From NCBI RefSeq assembly GCF_963666195.1, contig NZ_OY762653.1, positions 2,654,501 to 2,718,500 of the forward strand: 64,000 nucleotides of DNA, in the 5' to 3' direction. The translations under genes and the position numbers were made by a program. The notes under the pieces were generated by a model. The model did not search any database. It saw only the letters and a program-made list of their open reading frames with translations, and was not told the origin of the DNA. This DNA comes from Trichococcus shcherbakoviae (GTDB lineage: Bacteria; Bacillota; Bacilli; Lactobacillales; Aerococcaceae). Within the stretch, counting starts at the first letter, position 1, and the number at the start of each line of letters is the position of its first letter. Positions 45,320-55,599 of the stretch are shown here, piece by piece.

Positions 45320-45913
45320 ATGGCGTACAACAACAAAACGGCACTCATCAAATGGATTGCGATCCTCACAATGACGATCGACCATATCGGCTACTATCTG
45401 TTCCCCTCATTGCTTTTTCTGCGAGTTGTCGGACGCATCGCTTTCCCTTGTTTTTTGTACACAACCGTGCAAGGGGTAAGGGAAACGCGTGATTTCCGCA
45501 AGTATCTGCTGCGGTTGGTCCTTACCGGGCTCATCAGTATGCCGATAACCGCCCAAACAGGGAATGTCTTCAATATCCTTTTCACCTTGGCACTTTTTGC
45601 CTTATCGATCAAAGACTACCGGTTCATCTTGCCGGCAATCTTTTTGGTCCAATTTACGGAATACGGTTTGTATGGCTTTTTGATGGGGTGGACAATCTAT
45701 GTGCTTTCGGAAAAACATGTCGGAGCGGGAATTGTTTTGTTTTTATTGGTGAATGCTATGCAATTCCCCTCGTTGCAGGCACTCGCTGCAGTGTCGCTCA
45801 TTCCCATGCTTCTGCCGGTTGATTTTCAGATCAGACCGCTGCCGAAATGGGCCGGATATGCCTATTACCCTATCCATCAAGTTATCCTGATGCTTATCGC
45901 CAGGCTGATGTGA
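45320..45913 (+). CDS. TraX-family membrane protein
   Basis: The protein has 197 residues and is mostly hydrophobic with about six helices. WIAILTMTIDHIGYYLFPSL (about 12-31) with the DHIG motif, and RVVGRIAFPCFLY, are the TraX (acyltransferase-like) signature. In Firmicutes the family is chromosomal, its role unknown, and unrelated to plasmid pili. GGAAGTGAAGG precedes the ATG. No transfer genes are nearby. Confidence 0.85.
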   Translation: MAYNNKTALIKWIAILTMTIDHIGYYLFPSLLFLRVVGRIAFPCFLYTTVQGVRETRDFRKYLLRLVLTGLISMPITAQTGNVFNILFTLALFALSIKDYRFILPAIFLVQFTEYGLYGFLMGWTIYVLSEKHVGAGIVLFLLVNAMQFPSLQALAAVSLIPMLLPVDFQIRPLPKWAGYAYYPIHQVILMLIARLM

Positions 45914-46032
45914 CTGTCGGGTTGGATGCGGACAGGCGAGAAAGCTTGAAATATGCGCCGGGATGGTGTAAACTGTTTTTTTGTATCGGGTTTAACTTAT
46001 ATATTGTAAGAAGTGATAAAATACACAAATAA

Positions 46033-47175
<1,143 letters not shown>

Positions 47176-47184
47176 ATAATGAGT

Positions 47185-47214
47185 GAGAGGTCGGTTTTTT
47201 CTCCGGCCTCTCTT
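47185..47214 (+). terminator. Terminator after mnmA
   Basis: GAGAGGTCGG and CCGGCCTCTC enclose a T-rich loop. Confidence 0.75.
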
Positions 47215-47297
47215 TAATTTGTGCGCGAATTGTGGTATCGTTCTTAAGGAATCTTATAACAAGTCTGAATAGTCAAAAAAGGGAGGGGATCATCCGG

Positions 47298-49796
47298 ATG
47301 GATACAGAACAAGGCTATATCGTCGGAGAAATCAAAGCGATTTTCTTTGAAAACGCGAGTAATTTCTACAAAGTCATGCTGATTTCAGTCAATGAATCGA
47401 ATCTCCCGCAAAAGCATGATGAAATTGTTGTGACGGGAAGCTTCGGGCAGATAACCGAAGATACAGCTTATCGCTTTTTCGGTGAGGTCGTGGAGCACCC
47501 AAGATACGGCGTCCAATTCCAAGCCAATTCCTATCAACAGGAAAAACCCACCTCCAAGAACGGGTTGATTGCATTCTTGTCGGGGGAACGTTTCCCGGGA
47601 ATCGGGAAACGGACTGCGGAAAAAATCGTGGAAACTTTTGGCGAGGAAGCGGTCGACGTCATCCTTGATGACCCGGAAGCTCTGAAAAGCATCAGCGGCA
47701 TGACGCCCAAAAAAAGGGAAATGATGCGCGATGTGCTGATGCAGACGCAAGGAACCGAGAAGATCCTGATCGCATTGGGTAACTATGGCTTCTCCAATAA
47801 CCAGGCAGCGAATATCTTTCATTTTTACCGCACCGAAACGCTGACTGTCCTAAATGAAAATCCTTACCGACTGCTCGAGGATATCGAAGGCATCGGCTTC
47901 AAGAAAGCCGATCAATTGGCGGAGGAGTTGAATTTCGCTCCGGATCACACGAGCCGGCTGAAGGGTGGCTTGTTTGCGACATTGCAGGAACTTTGCCTCT
48001 CGAACGGGGATACCTATGTCGACGGGACCGTCTTGCTTGAGCGGACGATCCACTTGCTTGAACAAAGCCGGCGCTTCATCATCGAGGATGCGCCCGTCAT
48101 CGAGGCGCTGATGGAGATGGTGATGGGGATGAAAGTGGTCGAGGATCACAGCCGTTTTGCCATCCCATCCCTTTATTTCGCAGAAGAGGGCATCGCATCA
48201 TCGATCGATAGACTTCTGAAACGAAAGACGAAAATTGCTTATCCGGGAGTGGATTTGGATCTGGAAATCGAGCATCTGCAATCAAATCTGCAGATCCGCT
48301 ACGGCGCCTCCCAAATCGAAGCGATAAAAGCAGCTTTGCTTTCACCGTTCTTCATCCTGACCGGTGGACCCGGTACCGGCAAAACGACCGTTCTCAAAGG
48401 AATCGTGCGCATGTTCTCCGAATTGAACGATCTGCCGGAAGACCCTAAGGATTACAAAGACGGACTTTTCCCGATTTTGCTTGCCGCTCCGACCGGACGT
48501 GCAGCAAAACGGATGCAGGAAACGACAGGCCTGCCCGGCAGCACGATTCACCGCTTGCTGGGTTTGACGGGCCAGGAAAAGGAATCCGAAGAACTTTATA
48601 CGCAAGAACTGGAAGGCAAGCTGTTGATCATCGACGAAGTTTCGATGGTGGATACTTGGTTGATGCACAGGCTCCTGAAATCGGTGCCGCAGGGCATGCA
48701 AGTGCTGTTTGTGGGGGATAAGGACCAATTGCCGTCTGTCGGGCCGGGCCAGGTGCTGTTCGATCTTCTGAACTGCAAAGCGTTGCCGCAGGTCGAGCTG
48801 AACGAGATATTCAGACAATCAGGCGATTCGTCGATCATCCCGTTGGCTCACGAAATCAAAAACGGCATCCTCCCGCGCGATTTCCGCAACAATCAAGCTG
48901 ACCGGTCGTTTCTGCCTTGCCAAACGCATCAGATCGAGCCGGTGATCCGGCAAGTCGTCGAAAAGGCGAAGTCAAAAGGTTTCACCGCGAAGGATATCCA
49001 GATTCTGGCGCCGATGTACAAAGGTGCTGCCGGCATTGATGCCATCAATACGATGATGCAGGAGATCTTCAATCCGAAAGGGAACAAGAAAAGACGGGAA
49101 GTCGCTTTTTTTGATGTCGTCTATCGGGTAGGCGACAAGGTGCTTCAGTTGGTGAACCAACCGGAAAACAACGTCTTCAACGGAGACATGGGTGAAATCA
49201 CTGCCATCCAATTCGCCAAGGAGACGGAAGAGAAAGTCGACCAGATCACGATCCTGTTTGATACCGTGGAAGTCACCTACAATCGGAACAATTGGAACAA
49301 GTTCGTTTTGGCTTACTGTTGTTCCATACATAAATCGCAGGGCAGCGAATTTACGATGGTCATTCTGCCGATGGTGAAACAGTACGGGCGGATGCTGCGC
49401 CGCAATCTGCTTTACACCGCCATCACCAGGAGCAAAAGCAAATTGATTTTGTGCGGGGATTACGAAGCTTTCGAAACGGCAGTCGTAAGCACCGGCGATA
49501 TCCGGAAAACGATGCTGCATGAAAAACTGGAACACAACCTGAACAATGACAAGGTCTTCACTGCGGAAGAGCCGGCCGAAAGCAAGGAAACGAAGGCGCT
49601 CGGCGCCGGGAATGAAGTTGCTGTATCGATCACCGAAACAACTACAGTATCCGCAACCCAAAAGCCAGAAAATAAAGAGTCGCCAAAAATAATACCCGTC
49701 TACCATTTGACCATCGGGCAGATTTCCGATGGGAGCATCGATCCGATGATCGGCATGGAAAATATAACGCCGGAAACTTTCATGAATGAAAAATAA
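47298..49796 (+). CDS. recD2: SF1 DNA helicase RecD2
   Basis: The protein has 832 residues from ATG 47298, with GGGAGGGG upstream. The N-terminal OB and helix-hairpin-helix region (about 1-300) includes FPGIGKRTAEKIVETFGEEA. The helicase motif I is LTGGPGTGKTTVLKGI (about 354-369), motif II LLIIDEVSM, and the C-terminal motif VI region is AYCCSIHKSQGSEF then LYTAITRSK. This is RecD2 without RecBC. The last 80 residues are a variable, probably disordered tail. The order mnmA-recD2 is common in Lactobacillales. Confidence 0.95.
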   Translation: MDTEQGYIVGEIKAIFFENASNFYKVMLISVNESNLPQKHDEIVVTGSFGQITEDTAYRFFGEVVEHPRYGVQFQANSYQQEKPTSKNGLIAFLSGERFPGIGKRTAEKIVETFGEEAVDVILDDPEALKSISGMTPKKREMMRDVLMQTQGTEKILIALGNYGFSNNQAANIFHFYRTETLTVLNENPYRLLEDIEGIGFKKADQLAEELNFAPDHTSRLKGGLFATLQELCLSNGDTYVDGTVLLERTIHLLEQSRRFIIEDAPVIEALMEMVMGMKVVEDHSRFAIPSLYFAEEGIASSIDRLLKRKTKIAYPGVDLDLEIEHLQSNLQIRYGASQIEAIKAALLSPFFILTGGPGTGKTTVLKGIVRMFSELNDLPEDPKDYKDGLFPILLAAPTGRAAKRMQETTGLPGSTIHRLLGLTGQEKESEELYTQELEGKLLIIDEVSMVDTWLMHRLLKSVPQGMQVLFVGDKDQLPSVGPGQVLFDLLNCKALPQVELNEIFRQSGDSSIIPLAHEIKNGILPRDFRNNQADRSFLPCQTHQIEPVIRQVVEKAKSKGFTAKDIQILAPMYKGAAGIDAINTMMQEIFNPKGNKKRREVAFFDVVYRVGDKVLQLVNQPENNVFNGDMGEITAIQFAKETEEKVDQITILFDTVEVTYNRNNWNKFVLAYCCSIHKSQGSEFTMVILPMVKQYGRMLRRNLLYTAITRSKSKLILCGDYEAFETAVVSTGDIRKTMLHEKLEHNLNNDKVFTAEEPAESKETKALGAGNEVAVSITETTTVSATQKPENKESPKIIPVYHLTIGQISDGSIDPMIGMENITPETFMNEK

Positions 49797-49804
49797 TCCG
49801 GGAG

Positions 49805-49842
49805 AAGTCCGCAGACAATGAAGAATTTGTCTGCGGACTTTT
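49805..49842 (+). terminator. Terminator after recD2
   Basis: AAGTCCGCAGACAA and TTGTCTGCGGACTT pair perfectly, then TT. Confidence 0.88.
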
Positions 49843-49996
49843 CTGCTGTCAGAAAATCAATCAGCGCAGAATACTCCAATTAAAGTCGATCGCTTCAGCA
49901 AAAGAAATAAGCTACTCGCCGCCCCAATATTCTGCTATACTGACAGTAAAGCAAGTTACTGGTTTTCCAATACAGCTACAAGAAGAGAGTGGTATA

Positions 49997-51103
49997 ATGG
50001 AACTATTTGATCAATTGATGAATCCGAACTGGAAGAACATCCCGATGGAGCACAAGCTTGTTCTGGCCAGCAGCGTTGTCCGTTATTTTGTGAATCCCCT
50101 GTTGGCTGTCGCGGATATCCGTCCGGCTTATTATCAGATGGGTGGCATCAAGACCGAGACGTTCACAGTGGACATCAACGGCGCACCATTTGTTTTTGTG
50201 CCCGGCCATAAGGAGGCAGTCCTCGGTTGGGACAGCGGAATCAACGGCCTGGACCCATTGGACATCAGCTCCGACAGGAAAGAGATGTACCTCGCCATCG
50301 AAAATTGCCTGAAACTATCTGTTCAAGGCGCCGAGTTTTTGCATGACGATCATTGGATGAAGAAGAAGATCGAACCAATCCATTCGTTGGAGGAATTGGA
50401 CGAATTGGTCAACAGCCAAATGTCGCAGCTCCGGACGACAGAGATCCCGCCGTTATTGGTGGAAGTCAGCCCGACTTATGTGGGAATGACGAAAGTCGGG
50501 AATTATGCAGTCATAAACGGGAAATTTGAAGGCCAGACCGATTGGTTCAGCATACACGAGAAGGACATTCATCAGGCCTTGATGCCGAGCGCTAACGGAT
50601 CCTCGGTATTTGCGGATTTTCCGGCGCATCTGGTCCAAAATGATGCCTTCTTCCTGCAACAGAATGAAGATTTGGATACGTACACCGTATACGCTCCTTA
50701 CCAGACAACGTATGCAGAGATGCGCAAGCAATTGGAGAAAGATGGCATGGGGCTGTTGTCCAGCGATGAATGGGAATATTGCTGCGGCGCATCCACCCGC
50801 AGGCTTTTCCGTTGGGGAAATCAGTTGCATCGCAACCTGTTCGAACCGGATGAAAGCTACCTCTACAAAAAAAACATGTTCGGTCTGGAAATCGCGAACA
50901 TGGGCTGGGGACCGGAACTCGTCGAAGACGGGCTGTTGGCCAAAGGCGGCTGGATTTTCATTCAAGCCGAGAATATACTGGAGAAACTTCTCCCTTACGC
51001 TACCTATTATGAAAACCATGCGGATGCTTTGAAAGCGAAGCAGCAAGAGCCCTTGTCACCCGGTTATTACTGCGCAAGACGTTCCATTCGCATAGAAATG
51101 TGA
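49997..51103 (+). CDS. Unrecognised protein with a C-terminal FGE/SUMF1-like segment
   Basis: The protein has 368 residues and no signal peptide or membrane helix. The C-terminal third resembles formylglycine-generating-enzyme folds: LSSDEWEYCCGASTRRLFRW then GN (about 253-274), like the LPTEAEWEYAARGG...WGN block, and a closing YYCARRSIRI resembling the FGE end. Cysteines in SSDEWEYCCG are unusual. The N-terminal 150 residues match nothing I know. AGAGAGTGG precedes the ATG. No sulfatase is nearby, so enzymatic formylglycine formation is not implied. Confidence 0.6.
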   Translation: MELFDQLMNPNWKNIPMEHKLVLASSVVRYFVNPLLAVADIRPAYYQMGGIKTETFTVDINGAPFVFVPGHKEAVLGWDSGINGLDPLDISSDRKEMYLAIENCLKLSVQGAEFLHDDHWMKKKIEPIHSLEELDELVNSQMSQLRTTEIPPLLVEVSPTYVGMTKVGNYAVINGKFEGQTDWFSIHEKDIHQALMPSANGSSVFADFPAHLVQNDAFFLQQNEDLDTYTVYAPYQTTYAEMRKQLEKDGMGLLSSDEWEYCCGASTRRLFRWGNQLHRNLFEPDESYLYKKNMFGLEIANMGWGPELVEDGLLAKGGWIFIQAENILEKLLPYATYYENHADALKAKQQEPLSPGYYCARRSIRIEM

Positions 51104-51164
51104 CCCGGCTTTTCTTAAGAACTGCTTGCATGCGGACGTGATTTTGGTTATACTTATTCCTGAT

Positions 51165-51395
51165 TGAAGCAGAGGATATAGGAATGGATAACAAAAGAGA
51201 GTTTCCGTTTGGTGAAAGGAAACGCATCCGTTTATGCTCCCTTTGCGTGAATATAGTAGAAATACTATCGCTTCCAGCGTTAACGGATCCGAGAGGTAAT
51301 GAATGCTCAAAACATTTCATTGCAAACAAGGTGGTACCGCGTGATTCGTCCTTGTATGCAGTGGGGTGTTTTTTATTTTTTCCACTCCAAAAATA
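51165..51395 (+). promoter_or_regulatory. T-box leader of alaS (alanine)
   Basis: T-box AGGTGGTACCGCG is at 51329-51341. Stem I base GCAGAGG (near 51169) pairs with CCTTTGC (near 51241). The specifier loop on the 3' side reads TATGCTC, giving GCT, an alanine codon, at about 51236-51238. TGGT fits A73 of tRNA-Ala. The terminator (CGTCC with GGGGTG, then T6) is weak. The leader is relatively short. Confidence 0.88.
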
Positions 51396-51419
51396 AATGA
51401 AGAGAAAAGGAAGGTAATA

Positions 51420-54071
51420 ATGAAGAATCTGAAAAGCAGTGACATCCGTCAAATGTATCTTGATTTTTGGGCAACGAAAGGGTCAAAAGTGGAGCCGAGC
51501 GCTTCGCTGATACCAGTCAACGACCCTACCTTATTATGGATCAACTCAGGCGTAGCGACATTGAAAAAATATTTTGATGGCACGTTGATTCCTGAAAATC
51601 CGCGCATCACCAACGCCCAAAAAAGCATCCGCACAAACGATATCGAAAATGTTGGTGTGACTGCAAGACATCATACTTTATTCGAAATGTTGGGGAATTT
51701 TTCGATCGGGGACTACTTCAAAGAAGAAGCGATCCCTTGGGCTTGGGAATTCCTGACGGATGAAAAATGGTTGGCGTTCGATCCGGATTTGCTTTACGTC
51801 ACTTATTATCCGGAAGACACGGACACAAAACGCATTTGGCAGGAAAAAGTAGGTTTGCCGGAAGATCATATCGTTCCGATCGCAGACAACTTCTGGGATA
51901 TCGGAGCAGGGCCATGCGGACCGGATACGGAAATCTTCTACGATCGCGGACCAGCCTTCCAGGATTTGCCTGACGGAGACCCTGAAATGTATCCGGGCGG
52001 TGAAAATGAACGCTACCTTGAAATCTGGAACCTAGTATTCTCTGAATTCAACCACAAGCCGGATGGCACCTATGAGCCGCTGCCGCATAAGAACGTCGAT
52101 ACGGGGATGGGTCTGGAACGTGTCACAAGCGTAGTCCAAAACACACCGACCAACTTCGAAACGGATCTGTTCATGCCGATCATCGAAAAAATCGAGACGT
52201 TAAGCAACGGCAAGAAATATGGTGAAAACAAAACATTGGATATTTCCTTCAAAGTCATCGCTGATCACGTCCGCGCCGTCAGCTTTGCGATAGGGGACCG
52301 TGCCTTGCCATCAAATGAAGGCCGCGGCTACATTTTGCGTCGTTTGATCCGTCGCTCCGTCATGCATGGCCAAAAATTGGGCATCGAAAAAATGTTCCTG
52401 AACGAATTGGTTCCGGTTGTGGCAGCCATCATGGAATCTTATTATCCTGAAGTCAAAGCGGACCAAGATTTCATCATCAAAGTCATCACAAATGAAGAGC
52501 AACGTTTCCAGGAAACGATCCATGAAGGGATGGAAATCCTGAACAGCGTCTTTGAAGAGATGAACGAAAAAGGTGAAACTGCCGTAAACGGCACGAATGC
52601 CTTCAAACTGTATGATACATACGGATTCCCGTTGGAATTGACTAGCGAATATGCCGAAGAAAAAGGCTTCACAGTCGATACAGAAGGGTTCAACCAAGAG
52701 ATGCAGGAACAACGTAACCGCGCCCGTGCAGCAAGGCAAGTGGAAGACTCCTTCTCCGTGCAATCACCGGTCTGGGCTGAAGTACTGGTTCCGAGCACGT
52801 TTTCCGGGTATGCACAAACAAAAATTTCGTCCGAGCTTTCAGTGATGGTTGCGAATGACGAAATCGTCGAAAAAGCAGCTGCAGATGATCGCGTTCAGAT
52901 CATTTTCCGCGAAACACCGTTCTATGCAGAAATGGGTGGACAAGTTGCAGACAAAGGAACAATCGAAACCGAAGCTGGTGAAGTGATTGCAGAAATCGAA
53001 GACGTCAAGCGCGCCCCTAATGGCCAAACCATGCACATTGCGCGTGTCCTGACGGAAATCCATTCGAACGAAACATATATCCTGCACGTGGATGAAGCGC
53101 GCAGAAGAAGCATAACCAAGAACCATACAGCTACTCATCTATTGCACCAAGCGCTGAAGGATGTTTTAGGGAATCATGCCAATCAAGCCGGTTCGCTTGT
53201 GAATCCGAATCAACTTCGTTTTGACTTCACCCATTTCGGGCAAGTCACAGCAGAAGAGTTGGTGCGGATGGAAGAAATCGTGAATGAAAAGATTTGGGAA
53301 GCATTGCCTGTCGTAACTGTCGAAACAACTGTTGATAAGGCGAAAGAAATGGGCGCCATGGCTTTGTTCGGTGAAAAATACGGCAAAGAAGTCCGAGTGG
53401 TTGACGTCGGCGGCTACTCTGTCGAACTATGCGGCGGGGTTCATGTACAAAATTCGCAGGACATCGGCGTCTTCAAGATTTTGTCTGAATCCGGCATCGG
53501 TGCAGGCGTTCGACGCATCGAAGCAGTTACCGGTCAGGCAGCTTACCAGTATTTCCGTACAAAAGAAGCTGAGTTGAGCGAGGCGGCACAACTTGTGAAA
53601 GCCCAACAAACAAAAGAAGTTGCCGGTAAAATCAATCAGCTTAAGCAAGAAATGAAGGAAATGCAAGGCGAAAATGAGTCCTTGAAAGCCAAAATCATGA
53701 ACGCAGAAGCCAAAGATCTCTTTGAAAATGTCGAAATCGTCAACGGTGTAACGTACATCACCTATGAAACGAAGAATCAGGATATGAATGCTTTGCGTCA
53801 ATTGGCTGACCAATGGCGTCAAAAGGCAGTCTCTGATCTTTTCGTGGCAGCTTCGGCCACAGACGGCAAAGTCAATATGCTGGCTGCCGTTTCCAAAGAT
53901 AAATTGGAACAAGGCCTGAAAGCCGGCGATCTGATCAAGACGCTCGCTCCGTTTGCTGGAGGCAAAGGCGGCGGTCGTCCGGATATGGCTCAAGCAGGCG
54001 GCAATAACCCGGCAGGCATCCCGGACGCTCTGAAACACGTTGCGTCCTGGATCGCTGAAAATACAAAATAA
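51420..54071 (+). CDS. alaS: Alanyl-tRNA synthetase
   Basis: The protein has 883 residues, full length, from ATG 51420, with GGAAGG upstream. The N-terminal class II catalytic domain begins SSDIRQMYLDFWATKGS. The editing domain carries NHTATHLLHQAL (about 579-590, zinc histidines) and VELCGGVHV (about 670-678). The C-terminal DHHA1 region has GGKGGGRPDMAQAGG (about 847-861). It charges tRNA-Ala and clears Ser and Gly. Controlled by its T-box and terminated at 54083. Confidence 0.97.
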   Translation: MKNLKSSDIRQMYLDFWATKGSKVEPSASLIPVNDPTLLWINSGVATLKKYFDGTLIPENPRITNAQKSIRTNDIENVGVTARHHTLFEMLGNFSIGDYFKEEAIPWAWEFLTDEKWLAFDPDLLYVTYYPEDTDTKRIWQEKVGLPEDHIVPIADNFWDIGAGPCGPDTEIFYDRGPAFQDLPDGDPEMYPGGENERYLEIWNLVFSEFNHKPDGTYEPLPHKNVDTGMGLERVTSVVQNTPTNFETDLFMPIIEKIETLSNGKKYGENKTLDISFKVIADHVRAVSFAIGDRALPSNEGRGYILRRLIRRSVMHGQKLGIEKMFLNELVPVVAAIMESYYPEVKADQDFIIKVITNEEQRFQETIHEGMEILNSVFEEMNEKGETAVNGTNAFKLYDTYGFPLELTSEYAEEKGFTVDTEGFNQEMQEQRNRARAARQVEDSFSVQSPVWAEVLVPSTFSGYAQTKISSELSVMVANDEIVEKAAADDRVQIIFRETPFYAEMGGQVADKGTIETEAGEVIAEIEDVKRAPNGQTMHIARVLTEIHSNETYILHVDEARRRSITKNHTATHLLHQALKDVLGNHANQAGSLVNPNQLRFDFTHFGQVTAEELVRMEEIVNEKIWEALPVVTVETTVDKAKEMGAMALFGEKYGKEVRVVDVGGYSVELCGGVHVQNSQDIGVFKILSESGIGAGVRRIEAVTGQAAYQYFRTKEAELSEAAQLVKAQQTKEVAGKINQLKQEMKEMQGENESLKAKIMNAEAKDLFENVEIVNGVTYITYETKNQDMNALRQLADQWRQKAVSDLFVAASATDGKVNMLAAVSKDKLEQGLKAGDLIKTLAPFAGGKGGGRPDMAQAGGNNPAGIPDALKHVASWIAENTK

Positions 54072-54082
54072 GCGTCCTTTCC

Positions 54083-54124
54083 CAGGGGTAGGCATCCAAA
54101 AAAGATGCCTGCCCCTGTGTTTTT
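54083..54124 (+). terminator. Terminator after alaS
   Basis: CAGGGGTAGGCATC and GATGCCTGCCCCTG with an A-rich loop, then T residues. Confidence 0.9.
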
Positions 54125-54221
54125 AACTCGATCGGCAAAAAGGCGGCGGCATTTCTTTGTTGTAGTTTTTAGTCATTTCTTGTAAAATGGTAAATATACT
54201 AAAGAAAACTGGGGTGTCGCT

Positions 54222-54491
54222 ATGAGTTCGAAAGATGAAACGATGTTATTCAATTTTGATGATAATCTGAAAAAGAATATCCAAGAGACATTAGCCCTTG
54301 TTTATGACGCATTGGAAGAAAAAGGATACAATCCTATCAATCAGATTGTAGGCTACCTGCTTTCTGGCGATCCAGCTTATATCCCGCGTCATAACGATGC
54401 CAGAAACCTGATCCGCCGTCACGAACGTGATGAAATAATGGAGGAATTAGTGAAAAGCTATCTTTCTGGAACAGGCAGAATCATCCAATGA
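54222..54491 (+). CDS. ireB: IreB family regulatory phosphoprotein (UPF0297)
   Basis: The protein has 89 residues. The sequence [20 protein letters not shown] and [20 protein letters not shown] are diagnostic of IreB/YrzL. In Enterococcus it is a substrate of the Ser/Thr kinase IreK on N-terminal threonines and influences cephalosporin resistance; Thr7 here lies in the corresponding stretch. It overlaps ruvX by 4 bases (ATGA). The order ireB-ruvX-DUF1292 is conserved. Confidence 0.95.
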   Translation: MSSKDETMLFNFDDNLKKNIQETLALVYDALEEKGYNPINQIVGYLLSGDPAYIPRHNDARNLIRRHERDEIMEELVKSYLSGTGRIIQ

Positions 54492-54904
54492 GGCTCATGG
54501 GCTTGGATGTCGGATCAAAAACGGTAGGCGTGGCCATCAGCGATCCGATGGGATGGACGGCGCAGGGGATCGAAATCGTCAAAATCGACGAAGCCAACGG
54601 AATATTTGGTCTTGAACGGATTGCCGAATTGGTCAAGGAGTATGAAGTTGAGAAGTTTGTACTCGGATTGCCCAAAAATATGGACAACAGCATTGGTTTC
54701 CGGGCGGAGGCTTCCATCGCTTATGGGAATTTGCTTGAAAAAGAGTTGGGATTGCCGGTCGATTATGTTGATGAAAGACTCACCACTGTTCAAGCAGAAA
54801 AAATGTTGATCAATGAAGGAAATGTTTCCCGTAAAAAACGGAAAAAAGTAATCGATAAACTTGCTGCTGTCATACTTCTTCAGAATTATTTGGACAGCCA
54901 GTAA
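54488..54904 (+). CDS. ruvX: Putative Holliday junction resolvase RuvX (YqgF)
   Basis: The protein has 138 residues with an RNase H-like fold. The N-terminal acidic strand [20 protein letters not shown] (Asp7) and C-terminal [14 protein letters not shown] are typical. Relatives act in 16S rRNA 5' maturation, and the resolvase label is historical. Translation is coupled to ireB by the ATGA overlap. Confidence 0.95.
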   Translation: MRLMGLDVGSKTVGVAISDPMGWTAQGIEIVKIDEANGIFGLERIAELVKEYEVEKFVLGLPKNMDNSIGFRAEASIAYGNLLEKELGLPVDYVDERLTTVQAEKMLINEGNVSRKKRKKVIDKLAAVILLQNYLDSQ

Positions 54905-54989
54905 AGAAAGTGGTTTTTTTGTCCTATTTGCGTTACAATATCCTTTGTTTGAACGATAAAAACAATAATTAGATAAAGAGGTGCATACC

Positions 54990-55322
54990 ATGACTGAACA
55001 TAATCACGATCACGATCATGACCATAACCACGACCATGACCACGAAGATAACCACGAGCACATCACAATCGTGGATGAGAACGGAAATGAAGAGTTATTC
55101 GAAATCTTATTCACTTTCGAATCAGAAGATTTCGGAAAGTCTTACGTGCTGGTTTATCCAGCAGGAGCTCCTGAAGGAGAAGAAATCGAATTGCAGGCTT
55201 ATTCCTATGTTGAAACTGAAGATGGCGGAGAAGGCGATTTAGAGCCGATCGAATCGGATGAAGAATGGGATATGATCGAAGAAGTTCTGAACACATTTAT
55301 GGAAGACGAAGACCTTCAATAA
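54990..55322 (+). CDS. DUF1292 protein with His/Asp-rich N-terminus (YrzB family)
   Basis: The protein has 110 residues from ATG 54990, with AAAGAGGTG upstream; a GTG at 54981 overlaps that site. Residues 4-24 alternate His with Asp, Asn or Glu ([10 protein letters not shown]...), a natural metal-binding stretch. The DUF1292 domain follows ([20 protein letters not shown]) and the C-terminus is strongly acidic. Function unknown; its place after ireB-ruvX is conserved. Confidence 0.92.
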   Translation: MTEHNHDHDHDHNHDHDHEDNHEHITIVDENGNEELFEILFTFESEDFGKSYVLVYPAGAPEGEEIELQAYSYVETEDGGEGDLEPIESDEEWDMIEEVLNTFMEDEDLQ

Positions 55323-55352
55323 ATTTGTCAGTGACTTGTAAGGAAAATAAGG

Positions 55353-55388
55353 GAGGATCGGGACAATTATTGTCTGGGTCCTCTTTTT
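55353..55388 (+). terminator. Terminator after DUF1292
   Basis: GAGGATCGGGACAA, TTA, TTGTCTGGGTCCTC, T tract. Confidence 0.85.
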
Positions 55389-55599
55389 CTTTTGCGGTTG
55401 CTGCGTTGCTTTTTTGAGCTTTTGGCATGCAACCGGGGCCGGCCTGATAAAATGATGAGAAAACTGTCCAATATGCTCCATATGTCTATGCAAATAACAA
55501 AAAAGATTCAATTTATATAGGTTTTCGTGTATAATTACGGATGTCGAATGGCTAATAGTCCACAAATAGCCATATACTCAAGTAAGGAGGGACTCGTCT

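Noticed and set aside
45320-45913. TraX as a sign of a conjugative element
   Set aside because: No relaxase, type IV secretion, or attachment sites are near; chromosomal TraX-family genes are common in Firmicutes.
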